NCBI RefSeq assembly: GCF_004328705.1
Contig: NZ_CP035319.1
Span: 2,728,001-2,792,000, forward strand
DNA length: 64,000 bases
Reading direction: 5' to 3'
Source of the DNA: Rhodococcus sp. ABRD24
Lineage (GTDB): Bacteria > Actinomycetota > Actinomycetes > Mycobacteriales > Mycobacteriaceae
Shown: in pieces, positions 51,264 through 59,576 of the stretch
Layout of the letters: every line of letters starts with the position of its first letter
Numbering within the stretch: position 1 is the stretch's first letter
The notes under the pieces: model-generated
Database searches by the model: none
Seen by the model: only the letters and a program-made list of their open reading frames with translations
What the model was told of the DNA's origin: nothing
Program-made: the position numbers and the translations under genes

Positions 51264-51902
51264 ATGAGCAGCTATGTACTTCCCGAACTCGCATACGACT
51301 ACGGCGCGCTGGCGCCTGCGATATCCGGCGAGATATTGGAGTTGCACCATGGTGCGCATCACGCCGCGTACGTGAGAGGAGCGAATCTGGTGACGGAACA
51401 ACTCCAGCAGGCCCGCGCGGCCGGCGCGCTGGAATCGCTGGCGGGGCTGGAACGTGCGTTGGCCTTCAATCTTTCCGGGCACGCGTTGCACTCGATCTTC
51501 TGGCAGAACCTGTCGCCGAATGGTGGCGACCGGCCGGAGGGAGACCTGGCGGCGGCGATCGATGAGTTCTTCGGCAGCTTCGACAGTTTCCGTGCCGAGA
51601 TGACCGCGGTGACCGGCACGGTGCAGGGTTCCGGTTGGGGAGTGTTGGCGTGGGATCCAGTCGGCGCCCGCCTCGTCGTGCACCAGTTGCATGATCACCA
51701 TGCAAATTTCGCGGTCACCAGTGCGCCGCTGCTGGTGTTCGACGCCTGGGAGCATGCGTTCTACCTGCAGTACCGCAACGTGAAGACCGACTACGTCGAA
51801 CGGCTGTGGTCGTTGGTCGATTGGGCCGATGTCGGACGCCGATTCGACGCTGCGCGCGCGGGCCGGGTGATCGGGTTGACGGCGGCGATCGGCGGTGAGT
51901 GA
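51264..51902 (+). CDS. Iron/manganese superoxide dismutase, His145 type
   Basis: A 212-residue SOD. Metal ligands are His28, His76, Asp160 and His164 (LELHH, GHALH, DAWEH). Residue 145 is His (HDHHANF), as in the iron-using M. tuberculosis SodA, while position 75 is Leu instead of the usual Asn (GHALH versus GHxNH). It disproportionates superoxide in the cytosol or is exported without a signal peptide. GTGAGGA stands before the ATG. A second SOD lies 3.3 kb away. Confidence 0.92.
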   Translation: MSSYVLPELAYDYGALAPAISGEILELHHGAHHAAYVRGANLVTEQLQQARAAGALESLAGLERALAFNLSGHALHSIFWQNLSPNGGDRPEGDLAAAIDEFFGSFDSFRAEMTAVTGTVQGSGWGVLAWDPVGARLVVHQLHDHHANFAVTSAPLLVFDAWEHAFYLQYRNVKTDYVERLWSLVDWADVGRRFDAARAGRVIGLTAAIGGE

Positions 51903-52013
51903 CCGACTGGTCGACCGCGTACCCGCGATCAACTGGAACGGGCTGCCCGAGAAGATTCCGCTGTCCGAAGGCAAGCAGAAACCGACGGAGGACGTCGACT
52001 GGTGCTTCTGCGA

Positions 52014-52499
52014 TCAGCCTCCGGCGGTGCGCCGCAGTTCTGCCCGTAGGTGGTGTGTCATCGGCGTGGTGTCGAACGCCATCCACATGTCGTAGCTGAG
52101 CACGTCGCCATCGACAGCGATGCGGCGCCGGACCTCGTGGACCGGCTTGGCGTCGGGGGACGCGCTGAGCGCATGCGGTGTGAAGTCGAGGACGCCGTCG
52201 GACAGTGTGGCGCGGTGGATCTCGACGAATCCGGTCGGCTGGGTCACCAGGAGTTCGACGACACCGTCCGTGAGCCGCAGGTACCCGGTCTCGGTGTGCA
52301 TCGACATGCCACCGCCGGGCTTGCGGGTGCGGGAGCGGTAGAACAGGAACGGCTTTCCGCTGGGGGTGAGTTCGATTTCCTCGTCGTATGCGAAGTCGTC
52401 GATGGTCGGGTAGTGGCCGGCGCCGCCGCCGACCCAGTGCCCGGCGAAAGCGGCGAGATCACCGAGCGGGGTGAGCAGGTCGGGCTGCGTCTGATTCAT
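52014..52499 (-). CDS. Nitrobindin-like heme-binding beta-barrel protein
   Basis: A 161-residue protein of the DUF1794/nitrobindin family. The signature GHWVGGGAGHYPTI is at residues 20-33, and the proximal heme His lies near the C-terminus (MTHHLRAEL). Mycobacterial members bind ferric heme and scavenge peroxynitrite. Its position beside SOD and Mn-transport genes fits an oxidative-stress setting. It ends head-to-head with the first SOD. Confidence 0.88.
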   Translation of the reverse strand: MNQTQPDLLTPLGDLAAFAGHWVGGGAGHYPTIDDFAYDEEIELTPSGKPFLFYRSRTRKPGGGMSMHTETGYLRLTDGVVELLVTQPTGFVEIHRATLSDGVLDFTPHALSASPDAKPVHEVRRRIAVDGDVLSYDMWMAFDTTPMTHHLRAELRRTAGG

Positions 52500-52508
52500 G
52501 CCGCCAGT

Positions 52509-53213
52509 CTAGGAAGTGTGGGGCGCGTCGATCGGTTCGGCGCGCGCGGCAGTGCCCGGCCCGCGCAGGATGCGTCGGGCAGTAGCCGCGATCGCCGAGA
52601 CTGCGACGACGGCGCCGGCGGTGATCGGACCCGCCGGACTGTCCGGGAACAGCCCCCCGAGTAGCAGCCAGGCGCCGAACGCGAAGAACAGCACCGCCGC
52701 CCCGATCCGGACGACGGCCTCCGGCAGGTGCCTGCCGAGCAGAGCGCCGACGACAATCGCGAGGGCGTCGGCGGCCACCATGCCGACCGTCGACCCGATC
52801 CACACGCCCACCCAGTCGTTGTCCGTCGCGAGGGTGACGGTGGCGAGCATCGTCTTGTCGCCGAGTTCGGCGAGAAAGAAGGCCGACGCGACCGCGAGGA
52901 ACGCCGATCCAGTGACCTTGTGGGCCTTCTGCTCCTCCTGGTCGGAGAGCTTGTCGCCGCGCAGCGTCCACAGGCCGAAGATCAGGAACGCGACACCGCC
53001 GAGGATCGACATTGCGGCGGTGGGGATCGCGGCACCGAGGAAATGGCCGACACCGACGGAGACGAGGTGTACTGCGGTGGTGGCGACGGTGATGCCGGCA
53101 ATCACCACCCACCAGCGATAGCGCAGCGCGAATGTCATCGCCATGAGCTGGGATTTGTCGCCCAGTTCGGCGACGAAGATGACGCCGAAACTCAGCAGGA
53201 TTGCAGCCAGCAC
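52509..53213 (-). CDS. Gdt1/UPF0016-family manganese transporter
   Basis: A 234-residue membrane protein with six helices and two copies of the family signature: ELGDKSQLM (Glu16-Asp19) and ELGDKTMLA (Glu116-Asp119). Bacterial members export Mn2+. The start is GTG at 53213 with GGAGGAGG nine bases upstream. That ribosome site is inside a hairpin (53225-53249), and a yybP-ykoY-type riboswitch (53295-53399) precedes it, which strongly supports manganese as the substrate. Confidence 0.9.
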   Translation of the reverse strand: MLAAILLSFGVIFVAELGDKSQLMAMTFALRYRWWVVIAGITVATTAVHLVSVGVGHFLGAAIPTAAMSILGGVAFLIFGLWTLRGDKLSDQEEQKAHKVTGSAFLAVASAFFLAELGDKTMLATVTLATDNDWVGVWIGSTVGMVAADALAIVVGALLGRHLPEAVVRIGAAVLFFAFGAWLLLGGLFPDSPAGPITAGAVVAVSAIAATARRILRGPGTAARAEPIDAPHTS

Positions 53214-53224
53214 TGTGTCGAACC

Positions 53225-53249
53225 TCCTCCGGATCTCGTTCTCGGAGGA
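53225..53249 (-). promoter_or_regulatory. Ribosome-site sequestering hairpin of the Mn transporter gene
   Basis: On the minus strand TCCTCCG (53249-53243) pairs with CGGAGGA (53231-53225), which includes the ribosome-binding site. It is the likely expression platform of the riboswitch: when manganese binds, refolding would expose the site. Confidence 0.55.
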
Positions 53250-53294
53250 TGTCGGGGAACCTTCCTCCGGCCCCGAACGCGGTGCGTTCACGGC

Positions 53295-53399
53295 CGAAGG
53301 TCTCGCCCACCGGTCGAACAACCGGTTCGCTGAGCCGGGCGGACACATCGATGTGCCGGCCAGTATGTCGACCCAGCGATTGGGGGCTACTCCCCTTCG
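53295..53399 (-). promoter_or_regulatory. yybP-ykoY manganese riboswitch
   Basis: The minus-strand RNA begins GCGAAGGGGAGUAGC and ends GGCGAGACCUUCG. CGAAGG (53399-53394) pairs with CCUUCG (53300-53295) to close P1, and the conserved GGGGAGUA and GAGACC segments are in their usual places. The next gene is a Gdt1-family Mn2+ transporter, one of the standard targets of this riboswitch. Internal helices were not folded computationally. Confidence 0.82.
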
Positions 53400-53483
53400 C
53401 TGTGGCAACGATAACTCTGGATTTCCGAAAGTGCAAAGGCCACAATAAGTTTGGAATCCCAAACTTTTCTGTTCAGGATTCGG

Positions 53484-54011
53484 TCACGCCGCGAGCAGCA
53501 TGGCCAGAACCGCGGTGTCGGGATCGCTGATCGGATCGATTCCCACACGCGAAATCATTGATGTGACAGTGCCGTCCGCTTCCGCCTCCACCCACGCGGC
53601 TCGGTGCTCGAGTCCGAGGTGTGGCAGGCCGGGCAGTAGTACACAACCGGACGCCGCGCCTGCGCACTCGGGCAGCGACGGCACCGTCTCGGCCGGGGGA
53701 TGCAGCATCATCAGCGCCGACGGTTGGTGCTCGGCGAAGCGACCCGGTGACACCGCCGACGCGCCGAGGACGGGTCCCTCGGCGATGATCAAACCGACCG
53801 TTCCCGGCGCCGGATCGTCGGGCAGTTCCTCGCGGGCTCCGAACACAGTGGAGGTGGGTAACAGGCCTGGTAGCGATGCGATCCGCACCGCAAGCGCCAG
53901 CAGTTGCGCCCATTCCCGCGTGGTGCCCGGCCAGCGACCGGAGATCACGAAACCGCGCAGGTCGCCCGAGGCGTGGAACGGTGCGATTCGGACGAAATCG
54001 TTCTCGTTCAT
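53484..54011 (-). CDS. Hypothetical protein
   Basis: A 175-residue acidic cytosolic protein with no recognised family. It is rich in Gly, Ala and Pro, has two cysteines, and ends in a hydrophobic helix-like tail (DTAVLAMLLAA). GAGGCCGAG stands before the ATG at 54011; the frame is open for 46 codons more upstream, but the protein there is arginine-rich and unlikely. It lies between the Mn transporter leader and the SMP-30 gene. Confidence 0.78.
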   Translation of the reverse strand: MNENDFVRIAPFHASGDLRGFVISGRWPGTTREWAQLLALAVRIASLPGLLPTSTVFGAREELPDDPAPGTVGLIIAEGPVLGASAVSPGRFAEHQPSALMMLHPPAETVPSLPECAGAASGCVLLPGLPHLGLEHRAAWVEAEADGTVTSMISRVGIDPISDPDTAVLAMLLAA

Positions 54012-54185
54012 CTCGGCCTCGATTCTCCCCACGTGGACGATCGGACGACGGGAGCGCCGGGCGGACCCGATGGTCGGGCCCACCCGGCGCACGTCATTCA
54101 CACCTCGTTGGGTACTACGAGCATGCGCCCCGGTATTGCTGGCAGGCAAGGGGTCCCGAGTGCCAGCGGTGCGCAGGCAGGGGTG

Positions 54186-55046
54186 TCAGAAGCCGACGCC
54201 GGGTACCGCGACGTGGATGCGCCGGATCGCGCCGCCGCCGATTCGGATCGCGTCCTCCGGCACCCAGGTATCGGCGGTGCAGACGAACAGGTCACGGCCG
54301 TCGTCACCGCCGAGGGCCACCGCGTACGGATGTGGCACCGGGAGACGATCGAGCATCTCTCCGTCGGCACTCACCCGAATCACCTCCTCGCTGAACGGCG
54401 ACGCCACCCAGACTGAGCCCGCCGCGTCCAGGGCGATGCCGTCGGGCATGATCCGTGGATCGTCGAACTCGATCAGCACGCGGCGGTTCACCAGACTGCC
54501 GTCCTGCTCGATCGTGAACGCGGACAAGCGTGCCGGTGTCGCGCGAGTCTCCGCGACGATCAGGGTCGATCCGTCCGGCGTGGTCACCATCCCGTTCGCG
54601 AACCACATCTCGGTGGCGACGACGTGCGCGGTCCCGTCGGGCTCGACCATCGCGAGGTCGGCCGGCAGCGGGGGTTCCGGGGGTGCGCTGGCGTCGCCGT
54701 AGTTGCCGACGTACGCGCGTCCGGTGCCGTCCACCGTCATATCGTTGAGGTGCCACGTGGCGATGCCGTGGAGGTCGGCGTGCAGCCTCAGGGTTCCGTC
54801 GCTGCCGAGGCGGTAGATCTTCCGCTCTTCCACCGACGCGACGATGAGGTCGCCGTCGGGCAGGAAACCGAGACCGGCGGGTTGTCCCGGTACTTCGACG
54901 ATCCGCTCCAGGTCGCCGGTGGCGGGATCCAGACGCAGGACGACACCCCGATAGATGTCGGAGAACCACAGGCGGCCCGCCCGCCAGCGGGGGCATTCGG
55001 GGAAGGCTAGGCCGGTGGCGATGGTATCGATTGTGATGTCCGTCAT
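54186..55046 (-). CDS. SMP-30/gluconolactonase-family protein
   Basis: A 286-residue six-bladed beta-propeller lactonase-like protein. The pattern is clear: GLAFPECPRWRAGRLWFSD with the metal-binding Glu, NDMTVDGTGRAYVGN with the Asn-Asp pair, and MPDGIALDAAGSVWVA with the second Asp. It probably hydrolyses a lactone using a divalent metal. No neighbour gives the substrate. Confidence 0.88.
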   Translation of the reverse strand: MTDITIDTIATGLAFPECPRWRAGRLWFSDIYRGVVLRLDPATGDLERIVEVPGQPAGLGFLPDGDLIVASVEERKIYRLGSDGTLRLHADLHGIATWHLNDMTVDGTGRAYVGNYGDASAPPEPPLPADLAMVEPDGTAHVVATEMWFANGMVTTPDGSTLIVAETRATPARLSAFTIEQDGSLVNRRVLIEFDDPRIMPDGIALDAAGSVWVASPFSEEVIRVSADGEMLDRLPVPHPYAVALGGDDGRDLFVCTADTWVPEDAIRIGGGAIRRIHVAVPGVGF

Positions 55047-55133
55047 AGTTTCACCATACGTAGTGAACGCTTGGTCGATAGCGGGGAGCGCGGTGTCGGC
55101 GATGTGGCCCACGGGTTGTGGGGTGAAACGCGG

Positions 55134-55167
55134 CGACGCCGCGCCCGAGGGGTCGGGCGCGGCGTCG
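55134..55167 (-). terminator. Terminator hairpin of sodA
   Basis: CGACGCCGCGCCC (55134-55146) pairs perfectly with 55155-55167 around an 8-base loop, about 25 bases after the sodA stop on the minus strand. Confidence 0.75.
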
Positions 55168-55193
55168 TGGGCGTGCTCTGGGAGCGACCGGGG

Positions 55194-55823
55194 TCAGGCG
55201 GGGACGATGAGTCCGGCGGTCTGGGTGCGGGCGGCGGCGAAGCGGGTGGCGACGTCGTTCCAGTTGACGATGTTCCAGAAGGCGTTGACGTAGTCGCCCT
55301 TGACGTTCTGGTAGTCGAGGTAGAAGGCGTGTTCCCACATGTCGAGCATGAGCAGGGGGGTGAGGCCGATGCTGATGTTGCCCTGCTGGTCGTAGAGCTG
55401 GACGATGATCATGCGCTGGCCGATGGAGTCCCAGGCGAGGATGGACCAGCCGGAGCCTTGGATGGCGTTGGCGTTGGCGGAGAAGTGGCTGCGGAAGGCG
55501 TCGAAGCTGCCGAACTGGTCGTCGATGGCGGCGGCGAGTTCGCCTTCGGGCTTGTCTCCGCCGTCGGGGGAGAGGTTGTTCCAGAACACGCTGTGGTTGG
55601 TGTGGCCGCCGAGGTGGAAGGCGAGGTTCTTCTCGTGGAGGTTGACCACGGGGGCGAGGGCGTCGGCTTCGCGGAGTTCGGCGAGCTTGTCGAGGGCGGT
55701 GTTGGCGCCGGCGACGTAGGCGGCGTGGTGCTTGTCGTGGTGCAGGGCCATGATCTTGCCGGAGATGTGCGGCTCGAGGGCGGCGTAGTCGTAGGGGAGT
55801 TCGGGCAGCGTGTAGACAGACAC
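55194..55823 (-). CDS. sodA: Manganese-type superoxide dismutase
   Basis: A 209-residue SOD with ligands His28, His77, Asp161 and His165 and a normal GHTNH motif. Position 146 is Gln (YDQQGN), the residue associated with the manganese enzymes, in contrast to His145 of the paralogue at 51.3 kb. GAAGGGAC precedes the ATG. It has its own terminator, and it is the better match to the housekeeping SodA of the group. Confidence 0.95.
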   Translation of the reverse strand: MSVYTLPELPYDYAALEPHISGKIMALHHDKHHAAYVAGANTALDKLAELREADALAPVVNLHEKNLAFHLGGHTNHSVFWNNLSPDGGDKPEGELAAAIDDQFGSFDAFRSHFSANANAIQGSGWSILAWDSIGQRMIIVQLYDQQGNISIGLTPLLMLDMWEHAFYLDYQNVKGDYVNAFWNIVNWNDVATRFAAARTQTAGLIVPA

Positions 55824-56057
55824 GAGAGTCCCTTCTTCAGGGGCGTGCGAGCACGAGCACCCTGACGTGTACGTTCATGAATCGTTCTCGGGCTTAACCC
55901 AATCTCATTGGTACACCTAGTGCAACCGCGGCGCGCGGGTGGGAACGGCCGTAGAAAAAAGTTTGGCTACCCTGAATTTTCGGGAGCGTTCGCTCTGGGC
56001 ATCGCACCCAACCTGCGCAATTGGCTCGCAAAGTGAACAGAACCTTAATATCAGTCG

Positions 56058-57305
56058 ATGCCTTCGGAAATGCCTGCTGCAACGCGGGCCGTGGTGGCAC
56101 CTCGGGTGGAGCTGACCGGCGCGGATCTGCTGCGCAGCATCGCGGTTCTGGCTGTCATCTACTCCCACATCTCCTTCTACCTGATCGACGATCTAGGTTC
56201 CGGATGGTGGCTGATCGACGGCACGTACAAGGTGTTCGTGGAGGGGATGCAACTCAACCAGCACCTGTCCTTCGTGGGCGTGGCGTTCTTCATGACGCTC
56301 ACCGGGATGGTGCTCACGCGGTCGGCGATCCGCAATCCCCGGACAGTGTTCCTGCTCAACCGGATCGGACGCCTGTTGCCCGCGTTCTGGGTCGCGACAG
56401 CCCTCGCGATCCTGCTGGTGCGCGTCGGAATCAACGGCATGTTCAGCGGGCAACTGGGTATCTCCAACGGCGAGGTTGCGCTGAGTTTCGTGCTCGGCGG
56501 CTTCTTTCTCAAACCCGAGGTTGCCGTTCTGGGGGTGACGTGGACGCTCGCCGTCCAAGTGATTTTCTATCTGTACTGCGTTGCCGCACGGCCGATCCTG
56601 CGAACCCGTCCGATCGCCGTTCCGATCGCGGGTGCGGTGATATGCGCGCTGGTACTGCTCTACAACCTCTACATCCCGCAGCCCTACACCGTGCCGATGC
56701 TCTCCAAGGTCGCGGCCACGCTGCCGACAGTGTTCCTGGGGCAGATCATCTACCTGGGCTGGGCTCGGCTGGTCGAATGGCGCTGGCTGGTGGTCGCGGT
56801 GATGGCGCAGATCGAGGTGGTTCGGTTGGCCAGCGACATCCGCGTCTATTGGGCCGGCGACCGGTACCTGTGGACGATTGCGGTCGTGACCGCGTGGGTC
56901 GTCCTGCTCGGCCGGTACAGCGGGCCGCCGACCCGCTGGGCGGTAATCCGGTGGACCGCTTCCCGTAGCTACGCGATCTACCTGGTACACACGCTGATCC
57001 TGTACCGGGTCTACGAGCATGCCGTCGTCCCGTTCGGCCGAACCGGCGCGGTGGTGGTGTTCCTGATTGCGACGGCCGCGGTGTCGGAGATGCTGTATCG
57101 GTGGGTGGAGGTGCCCGGCGCCCGCTGGATCTCGGCGCGGGTGGCGCGGATCGGCGGACGCACGGAACCAACGGAACCAACGGAGCCATCGGAGCCATCG
57201 GAGCCGACGGAACCATCGGAGCTGGCGGAACCATCGCAGACTCCGCCGGTTCCGGCAGGCGAGGCGGCGCCGGCGCGGTCGCTCGGCGTGCGCGACCACA
57301 CCTGA
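56058..57305 (+). CDS. Acyltransferase 3-family membrane protein
   Basis: A 415-residue protein with about ten membrane helices, of the acyltransferase 3 (OafA/YrhL) type. ELTGADLLRSIAVLAVIYSH contains the catalytic His of the family, and LNRIGRLLPAFWVA is the second block. It probably transfers acyl groups to a surface sugar or lipid. The C-terminal 60 residues are a soluble tail with TEP/SEP repeats followed by a Pro/Ala-rich end. Its substrate cannot be told. Confidence 0.87.
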   Translation: MPSEMPAATRAVVAPRVELTGADLLRSIAVLAVIYSHISFYLIDDLGSGWWLIDGTYKVFVEGMQLNQHLSFVGVAFFMTLTGMVLTRSAIRNPRTVFLLNRIGRLLPAFWVATALAILLVRVGINGMFSGQLGISNGEVALSFVLGGFFLKPEVAVLGVTWTLAVQVIFYLYCVAARPILRTRPIAVPIAGAVICALVLLYNLYIPQPYTVPMLSKVAATLPTVFLGQIIYLGWARLVEWRWLVVAVMAQIEVVRLASDIRVYWAGDRYLWTIAVVTAWVVLLGRYSGPPTRWAVIRWTASRSYAIYLVHTLILYRVYEHAVVPFGRTGAVVVFLIATAAVSEMLYRWVEVPGARWISARVARIGGRTEPTEPTEPSEPSEPTEPSELAEPSQTPPVPAGEAAPARSLGVRDHT

Positions 57306-57340
57306 ACGCAGCCCGGCCCGTCCACGCGTAACATCGACGT

Positions 57341-58009
57341 ATGTCTTGGCTGGATGACCTTTTCGCCCGCTCCGGGCCGAAGTCGGTGATGGTCACACCG
57401 GATCAGGCGCTGCCCGGCCGCGAGGCCCAAATGCCGGTACCCGCGACGCATTTCGTCAGTGGTCATCCTCTGAAACCGCCCTTCCCGGACGGCATGGAGA
57501 CGGCCGTACTGGGAATGGGCTGTTTCTGGGGTGCCGAGAAGGAGTTCTGGCAGCTCGATGGGGTGTACTCGACCGCCGTCGGCTATGCGGGTGGCTACAC
57601 GCCGAACCCCACGTATGAAGAGGTGTGCTCAGGTCGCACAGGGCATTCCGAGGTGGTGTTGGTGGTCTTCGATCCCACGGTGATCTCGTATGCGGGCGTG
57701 CTCAAGCAATTCTGGGAAAACCACGACCCGACGCAGGGCATGCGTCAGGGCAACGATCAGGGCACGCAGTACCGTTCGGTGATCTACACCGACTCCGACG
57801 CGCAGATCGCGAGGGCGCAGTCCACTGGGGAGGCCTACGGCAAGCGGCTCGCGGCCGCCGGATATGGCGCCATCACGACGGAGATCGCCCCCCTCACCAC
57901 GTTCTACTACGCCGAGGAATACCACCAGCAGTACCTGGCCAAGAACCCCGGCGGTTACTGTCCCGTGCACGCCACTGGCATCACCTGTCCGGTGGGCTTG
58001 GGAGCCTGA
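57341..58009 (+). CDS. msrA: Peptide-methionine (S)-S-oxide reductase
   Basis: A 222-residue MsrA that repairs oxidised methionine. The catalytic Cys61 is in GCFWG, with YAGG, GHSEVV and the YHQQYL motif after it; the C-terminal cysteines in GYCPV and ITCPVG resolve the disulfide. The 50-residue N-terminal part is common in actinobacteria. It is one more oxidative-stress gene in this segment. Confidence 0.95.
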   Translation: MSWLDDLFARSGPKSVMVTPDQALPGREAQMPVPATHFVSGHPLKPPFPDGMETAVLGMGCFWGAEKEFWQLDGVYSTAVGYAGGYTPNPTYEEVCSGRTGHSEVVLVVFDPTVISYAGVLKQFWENHDPTQGMRQGNDQGTQYRSVIYTDSDAQIARAQSTGEAYGKRLAAAGYGAITTEIAPLTTFYYAEEYHQQYLAKNPGGYCPVHATGITCPVGLGA

Positions 58010-58107
58010 ACTGCAGGAATGCGGGCGGGGCCGACGCCGAATTCGGCCGCCCCGTCCTGCTCCCGTGAGTGATGAGACCGCCCGTGGCGGCTCGTGTTCG
58101 AGCGGCT

Positions 58108-59037
58108 TCACCCCACCTGCGGCATGACCTCCGCGGCGACCAGTTCGAGTTGGTCGAGATCCGCGAGGTCGAGGGTCTGCAGGTAGATCCGCTGTGTTCC
58201 GGCCTCGCGGTAGCGTCCGATTTTGTCGACCAACTCCGCTGGCGTTCCGGCCAGGCCATTCTCTCGCAGCTCGTCCACCTCCCGGCCGATGCGCGTGGCA
58301 CGGCGGGCGACCTCTTCTTCGGTCCTGCCGCAACACAGGACGAGGGCACTCGAGTAGACGAGCGAGTCCGGGTCGCGGTTCGTGGACAGACACGCCTCGC
58401 GGACCCGGCCGAACTGACGCACGGTGTCCTCGAGCGAGGCGAACGGCAGGTTGAACTCGTCGGCGTATCGGGCGGCCATCGCGGGGGTGCGCTTCTTGCC
58501 CATGCCCCCGATCACGATCGGTGGGTGTGGGGACTGAACGGGCTTGGGTAGTGCAGGGGAGTCGACGACGGGAAAATGAGCGCCCTCGTGGGTGAAGGTC
58601 TGCCCCGCCGGCGTCTCCCACAGTCCCGTGATGACCGCGAGTGACTCTTCGAGCCGGTCGAAGCGTTCGCCCAGGGCAGGGAAGGGGATGCCGTACGCGC
58701 GGTGCTCCTCCTCGAACCAGCCGGCACCGAGACCGAGTTCGATCCGGCCCCGGCTCATCGCGTCGACCTGCGCGACCGAGATCGCGAGCGGTCCGGGGTA
58801 GCGGAATGTGGCCGACGTGACGAGCGTGCCCAGTCGAATCGTCGTGGTGTCCCGTGCGAGGCCGGCCAGTGTGATCCAGGCGTCCGTCGGGCCGGGCAGG
58901 CCCCCGGCATTCATCGCCAAATAGTGGTCGGACCGGAAGAACGCGTCGTATCCGAACAGTTCGGCGGACTTCGCCACTGCCAGGAGGTCGTCGTATGTGG
59001 CACCTTGCTGCGGTTCGGTGAAGATTCTCAGGTCCAT
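58108..59037 (-). CDS. LLM-class F420-dependent oxidoreductase
   Basis: A 309-residue TIM-barrel luciferase-like enzyme. AFFRSDHYLAM, LGTLVTSATFRYPGPLA, GRIELGLGAGWFEEEH and PPIVIGGMGKKRTP are typical of F420-dependent members of the family in mycolata. It oxidises or reduces an unknown substrate with the deazaflavin F420. The ATG at 59037 starts the normal N-terminus; the frame is open upstream. Confidence 0.9.
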   Translation of the reverse strand: MDLRIFTEPQQGATYDDLLAVAKSAELFGYDAFFRSDHYLAMNAGGLPGPTDAWITLAGLARDTTTIRLGTLVTSATFRYPGPLAISVAQVDAMSRGRIELGLGAGWFEEEHRAYGIPFPALGERFDRLEESLAVITGLWETPAGQTFTHEGAHFPVVDSPALPKPVQSPHPPIVIGGMGKKRTPAMAARYADEFNLPFASLEDTVRQFGRVREACLSTNRDPDSLVYSSALVLCCGRTEEEVARRATRIGREVDELRENGLAGTPAELVDKIGRYREAGTQRIYLQTLDLADLDQLELVAAEVMPQVG

Positions 59038-59282
59038 GACATCCACTGTGCCGCACGAGTGGGTGTGACCCACTGAACACCGGGCCATTCCGGATCGGAT
59101 GGAACCGATCTCGGGATCGGGACGTCTTATCAAATGTCGGAGCTCGAGAGTTCCGACACGGGGGGGAGGGCGGAGCCGGGCAGGAGTGACGGAGTCCAAG
59201 GTGTGGGCCACACGCCATGGAACCGGTGGGGGGACTCCGGCCCGGCTCCAGTCCGCGGCGGTCGCCCCGGTCTACGCACAGC

Positions 59283-59399
59283 TGTGGAATTCGCGGTGCA
59301 CAGGTGTCAGCAATTTCGGGATCGCATGTCTCTGACCTGTGGATAATTTCCCACGCAGTTGTTCAGAACTGTGGATGAGCCTGTGGAAACTGTGGATAA
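59283..59399. other. Cluster of DnaA-box-like sequences
   Basis: TGTGGATAA, the complement of the DnaA box TTATCCACA, occurs perfectly at 59338-59346 and 59391-59399. Near matches are TGTGGATGA (59370-59378), TGTGGAAAC (59382-59390) and TGTGGAATT (59283-59291), all in one orientation. The cluster lies in a 539-base gap (59038-59576) without a supported gene. There is no dnaA or dnaN here, so a DnaA-titrating or regulatory site is more likely than the origin itself. Confidence 0.7.
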
Positions 59400-59576
59400 C
59401 TCGACAATGCAAGTGTTGTAGGTCACATTTGAACGGTCATTTGGCATGCAGCCTCAGTCGAGGGTCTCGGTCGGGTCACGAACCTGGCTCTTCGGTAACG
59501 CGCGATGAGCTGCCCGGGTTTGGGCGGCATGCCAGAATCGGAGCGTGACGATCCCGGTTCGGCGAAGATCTACCAG

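Noticed and set aside
51895..52095. Short plus-strand frame starting in the SOD stop (GTGAGTGA) and running under the nitrobindin gene
   Set aside because: The first 40 codons look mildly coding, but the end lies antisense to a well-supported gene and no family is recognised. It may be a remnant.
59283..59399. Chromosomal replication origin
   Set aside because: DnaA boxes are present, but dnaA, dnaN and the usual AT-rich unwinding region are absent.
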